From Pseudoxanthomonas gei (GTDB taxonomy: Bacteria > Pseudomonadota > Gammaproteobacteria > Xanthomonadales > Xanthomonadaceae): a DNA stretch of 64,000 nucleotides. Made by a program: the position numbers and the translations under genes. This document shows, piece after piece, positions 19,451-26,851 of this stretch. Position 1 is the stretch's first letter, and every line of letters starts with the position of its first letter. Under the pieces are notes generated by a model. It was not told where the DNA came from and did no database searches. It saw only the letters and a program-made list of their open reading frames with translations. The stretch spans positions 496,001-560,000 of the forward strand of contig NZ_QOVG01000001.1 of the NCBI RefSeq assembly GCF_010119615.1, read 5' to 3'.

Positions 19451-19668
19451 GGATTCCCCAGGATTGAGTGATGAAGGCGAGGCACCGGGGTGCCACCGCA
19501 ACGGGAACCCCTTCCCGCCCGGTGGACGTTATCAGGTTCCATGCACAGCGCCACGGTCCCGGCCACTTGTCCACTTCCCTGTCATTACGAATTAGCACCA
19601 CTGCTGCGGCCAGCCACCCGGGCCGGCCGCGCTATGCGTATTGTGGCGCAGGCTTTACGCTTGTTGCG

Positions 19669-20223
19669 GTGAACGACTTCTCAGAACCTGCCGACGAAAC
19701 CCTGATGCTGGCCTATGCGGCCGGCGACACGGCGGCCTTCGAACAGCTGTATTCACGCCATCGCACCCGCCTGTATCGTTTCCTTCTGAGGCAATTGCGC
19801 GACCCGGCGCTGGCCGACGAATTCTTCCAGGACATCTGGCAGCGCGTCATCTCCGCACGGGAAGGCTGGAAGCCCGAGGCGGCGTTCACGACCTGGCTGT
19901 TCAGGATCGCCCACAATCGCCTGACCGACCATTGGCGTGCACTCAAGCACAGGCCGCCGGCCCCGGCCGACGGAGACGAACGCGCCGCACGGGTGCCCGA
20001 TCCGGATACGCCTGAGCGCAACCTGTCCGACTTTGAACAGCGTCGGCGCCTGCAACTGGCGATGGCCGAACTGCCGGACGACCAGCGTGAAGTGCTGCAA
20101 TTGCGGCTGGAACAGGAACTGAGCCTGGAGGAAATCGGCGAAATCACCGGCGTGGGCCGGGAAACAGTCAAGTCGCGGTTGCGTTACGCGATGGACAAGC
20201 TTCGCGCGAGATTGAACGAATGA
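19669..20223 (+). CDS. ECF-like sigma-70 family RNA polymerase sigma factor
   Basis: A 184-residue sigma factor with region 2 (DTAAFEQLYSRHRTRLYRFLLRQLRDPALADEFFQDIWQRV, then TWLFRIAHNRLTDHWR) and region 4 (LPDDQREVLQLRLEQELSLEEIGEITGVGRETVKSRLRYA), the two-domain layout of ECF sigmas. The GTG at 19669 was chosen because the family normally starts shortly before SDETLMLAY-type sequence. No good ribosome site is seen. The frame is open further upstream but non-homologous. It overlaps the next gene as ATGA, and that gene is the natural candidate for its anti-sigma factor. Confidence 0.87.
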   Translation: MNDFSEPADETLMLAYAAGDTAAFEQLYSRHRTRLYRFLLRQLRDPALADEFFQDIWQRVISAREGWKPEAAFTTWLFRIAHNRLTDHWRALKHRPPAPADGDERAARVPDPDTPERNLSDFEQRRRLQLAMAELPDDQREVLQLRLEQELSLEEIGEITGVGRETVKSRLRYAMDKLRARLNE

Positions 20224-21224
20224 AGACCATCCCCGACAACGCGCTGACCCCCGAAGAACGCGAACTGGCAGTGCTGCTCAACCGGCAGGGTCCGCATGGA
20301 GAGCCTTCGGCCGCCCTGGATTCGCGCATCCTCGGCGCTGCGCACGCTGCCGTGACCAGGCACGCGGCACGCAAGCCGAAACCGCGCTGGCCGGTGGCCA
20401 TGGGCCTGGCAGCGTCCGTGGTGTTCGCGGTAGGCATCGCCTGGCAGCTGCGCCCGGTGCAGCAGTCCGTCACCCTGTCCGAAGCACCGGCGGCTTATCC
20501 GGCGGGCGAAACCTCCGCAGCGGCGGCGTCCGATTCTGGAATGGATCGCGCGCAGCCAACGCCAGCCGCGAACGAAGCGGTCGTTGCCGACAGTGCAGCA
20601 AGCGTCGCAACCGCTTCTGCCGAGGTGGTTCCGCCCCCGGCCGCGCCGAACCCCAAACCACAGCCCATGCCGGCGCCCGCGCGCGGCAGGCAGCCTCGGC
20701 CGACCACGCAGACCAGCGCACCGCCGGCATCGCCGGCTGGCGGGTCACCGGGCCGATACAGCGCAGGCATCTCGCCCCCAGCGCCACCCCCGCCGGCACC
20801 TGCGGCGCCGATGGCCCCTGCTGCGGCAGCGGAGCCGGTCCCCGCTTTCGTTGCCGATGCGCAGGCCGATGCATTCGCGCGTCAACAAGCGGCGGCGGTG
20901 CAAGGGGCCACGCGCAGCTCCAATGCCGCTGCGGCCAAGCAGGCCGCGCCACGCGAGGAGGCCAGGGCCGCTGCCGCTCGTGACATGGAACAGAGCCGTG
21001 AGCTGGACCGGGTGGAAGTCAGCGGCTCGCGTCTCAAGCGCACCGACCTGCAGGTGCCGGTCTCCGAAGATGCGCAGCTGGCGGTCGATGATTGGCTGGA
21101 ACGCGTGCGCACGCGCTATGGCCTGGGCGATGCCGGCGCAGCCAGGCAGAGCCTGTTGCTGTTCGTCAGGGACCATCCCGAAGAGCCCGTGCCGGAAGAC
21201 CTGGAACCCCTGCTGGACAAATGA
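20220..21224 (+). CDS. Single-span membrane protein coupled to the sigma factor (putative anti-sigma factor) with a TonB-box-like motif
   Basis: A 334-residue protein. Residues 1-55 form a charged cytoplasmic head (LTPEERELAVLLNRQGPHG...), and one membrane span lies near residues 58-77. It is followed by about 170 residues of Pro/Ala-rich periplasmic linker and then LDRVEVSGSRLKR at 262-274. The C-terminal helical domain holds DWLERVRTRYGLGDAGAARQSLLLF. Position (ATGA overlap with an ECF sigma gene) and topology suit an anti-sigma factor, but the head has no clear ZAS or RseA signature. Its stop overlaps the yigZ start as ATGA. Confidence 0.7.
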   Translation: MKTIPDNALTPEERELAVLLNRQGPHGEPSAALDSRILGAAHAAVTRHAARKPKPRWPVAMGLAASVVFAVGIAWQLRPVQQSVTLSEAPAAYPAGETSAAAASDSGMDRAQPTPAANEAVVADSAASVATASAEVVPPPAAPNPKPQPMPAPARGRQPRPTTQTSAPPASPAGGSPGRYSAGISPPAPPPPAPAAPMAPAAAAEPVPAFVADAQADAFARQQAAAVQGATRSSNAAAAKQAAPREEARAAAARDMEQSRELDRVEVSGSRLKRTDLQVPVSEDAQLAVDDWLERVRTRYGLGDAGAARQSLLLFVRDHPEEPVPEDLEPLLDK

Positions 21225-21814
21225 GCGACACCTTGGCGACCCCAGCCGCCCAGCTCATCGAGGTCAGGCACAGTCGCTTCCTCGCCCAGGCACAGTCGGC
21301 GGATTCACCCGCAGACGCGCTGTCCTTCATTGCGCGGGTGTCCGACCCGGACGCGACCCACAACTGCTGGGCCTACCGGGTCGGCACCGAATACCGGTCG
21401 AGCGACGATGGCGAACCTTCGGGCACTGCCGGGCGGCCCATCCTCGCCGCCATCGACGGTCAGGGCTACGACCAGGTCGTCTTGGTGGTCACGCGCTGGT
21501 ATGGAGGCATCAAGCTTGGCGCGGGAGGGTTGGTGCGTGCCTACGGCGGCGCAGCGGCGGAATGCCTGCGTACCGCTCAACGCCGCCCGCTGGTCGTCAT
21601 GCAGGTATTGTGGCTGGCATGCCCGTTCGAAGACCTGGGCAACGTGCATGCGGCGCTTGCGCTCCACGCTGCCGTGAAGGTGGGCGAAGACTTCGATGCT
21701 TCCGGCGTCACCTTGCAGTTGCAGCTGCCAGCACAGCGCATGGCCGCCTTGAAAAACCACCTGCGCGACGCCACCCGTAACCGTGTGCGCTTCATTGAAC
21801 CGGACTCCGAATGA
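21221..21814 (+). CDS. yigZ: YigZ/IMPACT family protein
   Basis: A 197-residue protein with the UPF0029/IMPACT core: RVSDPDATHNCWAYRVG, SSDDGEPSGTAGRPIL and VVTRWYGGIKLGAGGLVRAYGGA. The eukaryotic homologue IMPACT regulates GCN2. The bacterial role is uncertain, with a link to translation or RNA suggested. The start is set by the ATGA overlap with the preceding gene, and its own stop overlaps the ABC exporter start as ATGA. This puts it inside a four-gene translationally coupled string behind the sigma factor. Confidence 0.9.
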   Translation: MSDTLATPAAQLIEVRHSRFLAQAQSADSPADALSFIARVSDPDATHNCWAYRVGTEYRSSDDGEPSGTAGRPILAAIDGQGYDQVVLVVTRWYGGIKLGAGGLVRAYGGAAAECLRTAQRRPLVVMQVLWLACPFEDLGNVHAALALHAAVKVGEDFDASGVTLQLQLPAQRMAALKNHLRDATRNRVRFIEPDSE

Positions 21815-23616
21815 CCTCTCCTGCCGTTGGCCCTTCCCTTCCCCCAGCGGCAATCGACCCGGAGTCGCCAGCAACCAAGGCAAAGCCCCGGCTGGGCAGC
21901 CTGCGGGCGCTGTGGCCGTTCGTGCGCAGCCACAGCGGCCTGTTCATCGCCTGGCTGCTGGCGCTGGCGGTCGCTTCGGCGGCAACGCTCAGCCTGCCGA
22001 TCGCGGTCAGGCAGATCATCGACCAGGGCTTCAGCAGCGGCAGCAATGTCGACCGGGTCTTCCTTTCACTGTTCGGTGTGGCCGTGGTGCTGGCCCTGGC
22101 CAGCGCCGCGCGCTTCTATTTCGTTTCGCTGCTGGGCGAACGCGTCGTCGCCGACCTGCGCCGCAAACTCTACGGGCACCTCATAGGCTTGGGCGCCGGC
22201 TTCCACGACCGCACGCGCAGTGGCGAACTGGTCTCGCGACTGTCGGCCGACAGCGAACTGCTGCGCAATGTGGTCAGCACCAGCATGTCGGTGGCCTTGC
22301 GCAGCACCATCACGGTGATCGGCGGGTTGGTAATGCTGTTCGTCACCAGCCCGGGACTGGCCTCATTCGCCCTGCTCGGCATTCCGGTCGCGGTGCTCCC
22401 CATCGTGCTGGGCAGCCGGAGACTGGGGAAGGCTTCGCGGGCCAGCCAGGATCGCGTTGCCGATGCCAACACGCTTGCCAGCGAAACCCTGGGCGCTGTG
22501 CGCACGGTACAGGCGCATGCGCGCGAGCCTTACGAGCGCGACCGCTTCGGCAGCGCCGTCGACGTGGCCGTGGAAACCGCGCGCAAGCGCATCCGCGCGC
22601 AGGCTGGCGTGACTGCCGCCGCCATTACCCTGATATTCGGCGCCATCGTGCTGATGCTGTGGACCGGCGCCCATGACGTGATTGCCGGCGACATGACCAA
22701 GGGCTCGCTGGCCCAGTTCGTCGTCTATGCGCTGATCGCGGGTGGCTCGGTAGGCGCACTGGCCGAGGTCTGGAACGACCTGCAACGTTCCGCCGGCGGC
22801 ATGGGACGTATTACCGAACTGCTGCAGGAAACCTCCGACATCCTGCCGCCGGCGCAGCCGCGGCCGCTGCCCACGCCATTGCAGGGCAACATCCGCTTCG
22901 ACAACGTGGTCTTCCACTATCCCTCGCGCCCCGACCTGCCGGCGCTGGATGGCTTCGACCTGGAAGTGCGGCCGGGCGAAACCGTGGCGCTTGTAGGCCC
23001 TTCTGGCGCGGGCAAGAGCACCGTGTTCTCGATACTGCTGCGTTTCCATGACGCGCAATCCGGAAGCGTGCGCATCGATGGCGTCGACCTGCGCGAGCTC
23101 GACCCCGCAGACCTGCGCGAACATATCGCGCTGGTGCCGCAGCAGCCCACCATCTTTGCCGCCAGCGCCGCTGAAAACATCCGTTATGGAAAACTGGACG
23201 CCACCGAAGCGCAGCTGCAGGCGGCCGCCGAATCCGCGGAAGCCGACGAGTTCATCCGCGAACTGCCGCTGGGTTTCGCCAGCGAGCTGGGCGAACGCGG
23301 CGCGCGACTGTCGGGCGGTCAGCAGCAACGCATCGCCATTGCCCGCGCGCTGTTGAAGGACGCACCGATCCTGCTGCTGGACGAAGCCACCAGCGCGCTG
23401 GACGCGCAAAGCGAGCGCGCCGTGCAGAACGCGCTGGAACGACTCATGCAAGGGCGCACGACCCTGGTGATTGCGCACCGGCTGGCGACCGTGCTCAAGG
23501 CCGATCGCATCGTGGTCATGGACCGCGGCCGCATCGTTGCGCAGGGCACCCATGCCGAACTCATCGCCCAGGACGGCCTGTATGCCGAACTGGCGCGCCT
23601 GCAGTTCATCGATTGA
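21811..23616 (+). CDS. ABC exporter, fused permease-ATPase (MsbA/BmrA type)
   Basis: A 601-residue half-transporter that would work as a homodimer in the inner membrane. The N-terminal six-span domain (from about residue 40) is followed by an ATPase with Walker A GPSGAGKST, Q-loop VPQQPTIFA, signature LSGGQQQRIAIARALL, Walker B ILLLDEATSALD and switch IAHRL. Such proteins export lipids or drugs, and the substrate is not readable. It is the last gene of the sigma factor operon and is followed by a GTAG-type inverted repeat. Confidence 0.92.
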   Translation: MTSPAVGPSLPPAAIDPESPATKAKPRLGSLRALWPFVRSHSGLFIAWLLALAVASAATLSLPIAVRQIIDQGFSSGSNVDRVFLSLFGVAVVLALASAARFYFVSLLGERVVADLRRKLYGHLIGLGAGFHDRTRSGELVSRLSADSELLRNVVSTSMSVALRSTITVIGGLVMLFVTSPGLASFALLGIPVAVLPIVLGSRRLGKASRASQDRVADANTLASETLGAVRTVQAHAREPYERDRFGSAVDVAVETARKRIRAQAGVTAAAITLIFGAIVLMLWTGAHDVIAGDMTKGSLAQFVVYALIAGGSVGALAEVWNDLQRSAGGMGRITELLQETSDILPPAQPRPLPTPLQGNIRFDNVVFHYPSRPDLPALDGFDLEVRPGETVALVGPSGAGKSTVFSILLRFHDAQSGSVRIDGVDLRELDPADLREHIALVPQQPTIFAASAAENIRYGKLDATEAQLQAAAESAEADEFIRELPLGFASELGERGARLSGGQQQRIAIARALLKDAPILLLDEATSALDAQSERAVQNALERLMQGRTTLVIAHRLATVLKADRIVVMDRGRIVAQGTHAELIAQDGLYAELARLQFID

Positions 23617-23636
23617 AGATTGCCTGGCTTACCTCG

Positions 23637-23703
23637 GTAGAGCCGAGCTTGCTCGGCTGCACTTGACGCAGACCTGAAAGCAGCCGAGCAGGCTCGGCTC
23701 TAC
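23637..23703. repeat. Paired GTAG (SMAG-like) REP elements, inverted
   Basis: The left unit starts gtagagccgagcttgctcgg (23637-23660). The right unit at 23680-23703 is its inverse with one mismatch in 24 bases. Each unit folds on itself (gccgagc/gctcggc). Stenotrophomonas maltophilia carries hundreds of such GTAG-headed elements. Here the pair sits between convergent genes and probably acts as a shared transcript end. A lone fragment, gcaagctcggctcta, occurs near 14553-14567. Confidence 0.9.
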
Positions 23704-23714
23704 AAGGTTGCAGG

Positions 23715-24851
23715 TCAGCTGGATTGCGTCTGCAGCGACGCGGCCACACGGCGCGGCTGGCTCGGCCACGCGTGGCGGAGGATCCGCCAGATAACCTGGC
23801 CGAACTGCCTGGGCAGCGAGCCGGTGTTGTAGTGCTGGCCATAGCGCGCGCAGATCTGCTTCACTTCCACTGCCATCTCCGCGTAACGATTGGCCGGAAG
23901 GTCGGGGTAGAAATGGTGCTCGATCTGGTGGCTCAGGTTGCCCGACATCACGTTGAGCAGCTTGCCGCCGGACAGGTTGGACGAGCCGCGCAACTGGCGC
24001 AGGTACCAGTGGCCGCGGGACTCGTTGCGGATCGATTCCTTGGGGAAGGTTTCCGCATCGGCGGTGAAGTGGCCGCAGAAGATGATCACGTAGGTCCAGA
24101 TGTTGCGCAGCACGTTGGCCACCACGTTGCCCAGCAGCACGGACAGGAAGAAAGGGCCCGCCAGCAACGGGAACACCACGTAGTCCTTCACTACCTGCCG
24201 CAACATCTTCTTGCCGGCCGGCCGCAGCGCCTTGCGCATGTCGGCGTTGGAGGTCTTGCCCGCCCACCAGCGACCCAGCTTGAGGTTCTGCACGGCCACG
24301 CCCCACTCGAACAACAACGCGAAGATCACCGCGATGACCGGTTGCAGCAGGTAGAACGGCTTCCAACGCTGTTCGGGGAAGATGCGCAGCAAGCCGTAGC
24401 CGATGTCGTCGTCCATGCCGCGCACATTGGTATAGGTGTGGTGGCGGAAATTGTGGGTGTGGCGCCAGTTGTCGCTGGTGCCGGCGATGTCCCACTCGTA
24501 GGTCTTGCCGTTGAGGTGCGGGTCGTTCATCCAGTCGTACTGGCCGTGGATGATGTTGTGCCCCAGCTCCATGTTCTCCAGGATCTTGGACACCGCCAGC
24601 ATCAGCACGCCGACGATCCAGGTTGGCCAGAACATTCCGGCGAACGCCAGCGGCAGTGCCGCGAACAGCAGCACGCGGCCGCCGATTTCCATGTAGCGTA
24701 TGGCTTTCACGATGCGGCGGATGTAGTCGGCGTCGCTCTGGCCCAGCTTGGCCACGGTGCGGGCGCGGACGCCATCCAGCTCGGCCGCGAAACTATCGAG
24801 GTCGGCGGCGGTGAGAGTGCGGCTGCGGAATGCTTGGGTCATCGTGTTCAC
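23715..24851 (-). CDS. desB: Acyl-CoA/acyl-lipid fatty acid desaturase (DesB-like)
   Basis: A 378-residue membrane di-iron desaturase with the three histidine boxes at expected spacing: HNIIH (98-102), HTHNFRHH (131-138) and HQIEHH (308-313). Hydrophobic pairs lie near 58-90 and 165-190. It inserts a double bond into fatty acyl chains, using electrons from the ferredoxin-reductase-like partner encoded just upstream. The GTG at 24851 overlaps the desC stop as GTGA; an ATG three codons later is the alternative. The gene trio matches the Pseudomonas desT/desC/desB arrangement. Confidence 0.9.
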   Translation of the reverse strand: MNTMTQAFRSRTLTAADLDSFAAELDGVRARTVAKLGQSDADYIRRIVKAIRYMEIGGRVLLFAALPLAFAGMFWPTWIVGVLMLAVSKILENMELGHNIIHGQYDWMNDPHLNGKTYEWDIAGTSDNWRHTHNFRHHTYTNVRGMDDDIGYGLLRIFPEQRWKPFYLLQPVIAVIFALLFEWGVAVQNLKLGRWWAGKTSNADMRKALRPAGKKMLRQVVKDYVVFPLLAGPFFLSVLLGNVVANVLRNIWTYVIIFCGHFTADAETFPKESIRNESRGHWYLRQLRGSSNLSGGKLLNVMSGNLSHQIEHHFYPDLPANRYAEMAVEVKQICARYGQHYNTGSLPRQFGQVIWRILRHAWPSQPRRVAASLQTQSS

Positions 24852-25954
24852 AGGTCCAGTACCAGGTCGGTGACCGCACTGTTGATGCAGAGCTTGAGCG
24901 CGGAAACGGGTTCGCCGGCGAGTTCGCCGGTATTGAGGTTGCGGGTTGCGCCGGCGGACTTGCCGCAGGCACAGGTGTTGCAGATGCCCATGCGGCAGCC
25001 GGAGGGCGGGCGCAAGCCTTCGGCTTCCAGTGCCTTCAGCAGTGAGGTACCGCGCGGCAGGGTCAGCGTCCGGCCGCTGGCCGCCAGGGTGACCTGGACC
25101 TCGCCGCCTTCCTGCACCACCTGCGGCAACGGCGTAAAAGCCTCCGCCTGGAAGGACTGCGTGCGCGACTCCAGCAGCGACCTTGCGGAGTCGACGAAAC
25201 CGCCCGGCCCACAGGCGAACACCTGGCGGGACTCCAGGTTATCGACCAACTCATCCAGATGCAGTTCGGAAATGCGGCCTGTGGTCTCGTCGTCAGCGAT
25301 GCCGTCTTCGCGGGTCAGCGCAAAACGGACGTTGAAGTTCGCATGGCGGGCGGCGAGGGCGCGCAGCTCATCGGCGAAGCAGAATTCGCCGCGCGTCCGC
25401 GCCCAGTAGACCAGCGTCAGCGGCACCGGCATGCCCTGCTGTTCCATGGCTCGCACCATGGCCATGAGCGGCGTGATGCCACTGCCGGCGGCCAGGAACA
25501 GCCAACTTCCAACAGGCGTTGCCGGCAGGATCATGTCGCCAAAAGCCTGGCCCAGGTCGAGAACGTCGCCTACGCGCGCACGTTTGTGCAGGTACTGGCT
25601 GAGCCGTCCGCCCTCGATGCCCTTGATGGTGATGGACACGCAGCCCTGCACCGGGTATGCGCTGGTCAGGCTGTAGCTGCGGGTCACCCGCACGCCGTCG
25701 ATCTGCGCACTTATGTTGAGGTGCTGCCCGGGCCGGGCGCCATTCCAGTGCCGGTTCGGCCTGATCCACAGGGTCACGGAGTCGGCGGTTTCGGCATGCC
25801 GGCGCACGATGCGGCCCAGTGGGCGCTCCCAGGACCACGCGGGATTGACCTGCGAAGCCCAGAAATCAAAGACTTGTGGCGAAACCAGTGGCTGCAGGAC
25901 GCGCTTGAGGCGATTGCGTGGAGGAGCGGCAGGAGTACGGACCAGTGCGTTCAT
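24848..25954 (-). CDS. desC: Ferredoxin-NAD(P)H oxidoreductase partner of the desaturase (DesC-like)
   Basis: A 368-residue flavo-iron-sulfur protein. An FAD domain (RSYSLTSAYP) and NAD(P) domain (LFLAAGSGITPLMAM, FACGPGGFVDS) are followed by a C-terminal plant-type [2Fe-2S] ferredoxin domain with GCRMGICNTCACG and a later LCIN cysteine. It would pass electrons from NAD(P)H to the di-iron desaturase. The frame extends upstream over the promoter and the tetR gene, but ATG 25954 gives the normal N-terminus. That start leaves a 20-base leader after a tatagt -10-like hexamer at 25961-25966. Confidence 0.9.
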   Translation of the reverse strand: MNALVRTPAAPPRNRLKRVLQPLVSPQVFDFWASQVNPAWSWERPLGRIVRRHAETADSVTLWIRPNRHWNGARPGQHLNISAQIDGVRVTRSYSLTSAYPVQGCVSITIKGIEGGRLSQYLHKRARVGDVLDLGQAFGDMILPATPVGSWLFLAAGSGITPLMAMVRAMEQQGMPVPLTLVYWARTRGEFCFADELRALAARHANFNVRFALTREDGIADDETTGRISELHLDELVDNLESRQVFACGPGGFVDSARSLLESRTQSFQAEAFTPLPQVVQEGGEVQVTLAASGRTLTLPRGTSLLKALEAEGLRPPSGCRMGICNTCACGKSAGATRNLNTGELAGEPVSALKLCINSAVTDLVLDL

Positions 25955-25973
25955 AGGCTGACTATACAGGCGC

Positions 25974-26003
25974 AAATACACGTGTGTATACACATGTATA
26001 TTA
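25974..26003. promoter_or_regulatory. 30-bp palindromic operator between desC and the tetR-type gene
   Basis: Arms of 15 bases centred on gtgta|tacac (25988/25989) match at 12 of 15 positions. The ten central bases are perfect. It lies in the 80-base divergent gap, close to tatagt (desC side, 25961-25966) and overlapping tatatt (tetR side). A repressor bound here would block both promoters, as DesT does in Pseudomonas. Confidence 0.8.
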
Positions 26004-26034
26004 ACAACCCCGATATGATGCGCCCGACCCACCC

Positions 26035-26700
26035 GTGAGCCCCGCCATCGCCGTGATCCTGCACCCCGAACTCCACCCCGACGGCGATGTCCACGCCGGA
26101 CGCAAGGCGTCCATCTCACGCGAGGACCTGATCTCGGCGGCCCTGAAGCTGATCGGGCCGCACCGCAGCGTGTCGACCCTGAGCCTGCGCGAAGTGGCGC
26201 GCGAGGCCGGTATCGCTCCCAACAGCTTCTACCGGCAGTTCCGCGACATGGACGAGCTGGCCGTGGCCCTGATCGACCTGGCCGGGCGCTCGCTGCGCAA
26301 GGCCATTGGCGGGGCGCGCCAGCGCATCGGGTCGGACAAGAGCATCGTGCGGGGCTCGGTGTCGGCCTTCTTCGACCAGTTGCGCGCCGATGACAAGCTG
26401 TTGCACATCCTGCTGCGCGAAGGCACGGTCGGATCGGATGCTTTCAAGCACGCGGTGGAGCGCGAACTCGAGCATTTCGAGGAGGAGCTGCGCATCGACC
26501 TGATCCGCCTTGCCGCCGCCGAGGGCGCCAGGCTGCATGAGCCCGCACTGGTATCCAAGGCCATCACGCGGCTGGTATTCGCCATCGGCGCCACCGCGAT
26601 GGACCTGCCGCCGGAAAAGGACGCCGAGCTGATCGATCAGCTGTCCCAGATGGTGCGGATGATCATCACCGGCGCGCGCGCGTTGGCTGAAGGCAGGTAA
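26035..26700 (+). CDS. desT: TetR/FabR-DesT-like transcriptional regulator
   Basis: A 221-residue regulator. Residues 25-70 form the TetR helix-turn-helix (RKASISREDLISAALKLI, STLSLREVAREAGIAPNSFYRQF). The rest is a helical ligand-binding domain ending in VRMIITGARAL. DesT and FabR sense the saturated/unsaturated acyl-CoA balance and repress desaturase genes. Divergent placement next to desC-desB with a shared palindrome supports that role. The GTG at 26035 lacks a strong ribosome site. The symbol is given by context and family, not by a diagnostic residue. Confidence 0.82.
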   Translation: MSPAIAVILHPELHPDGDVHAGRKASISREDLISAALKLIGPHRSVSTLSLREVAREAGIAPNSFYRQFRDMDELAVALIDLAGRSLRKAIGGARQRIGSDKSIVRGSVSAFFDQLRADDKLLHILLREGTVGSDAFKHAVERELEHFEEELRIDLIRLAAAEGARLHEPALVSKAITRLVFAIGATAMDLPPEKDAELIDQLSQMVRMIITGARALAEGR

Positions 26701-26851
26701 AGCCGCGCATTTCCGGTGCGGCCCAGCGCCAGGGACCAGGGTGCTTCTTGCCTTGACTGTGCTTGGTCATTGCAGTGAATGCAGCCGCCCTGTCACCTAT
26801 CCAGCCTGCGTACTTATCCCTTGACGTTTCAAGCTGCGGACAGCCCGCAAC

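Noticed and set aside
16343-19471. Open frame of 1042 codons on the plus strand opposite the GGDEF-EAL gene
   Set aside because: It is the mirror of a clear multidomain gene in high-GC DNA, is rich in Arg/Gln/His/Ala and has no domain. Long antisense frames are expected here.
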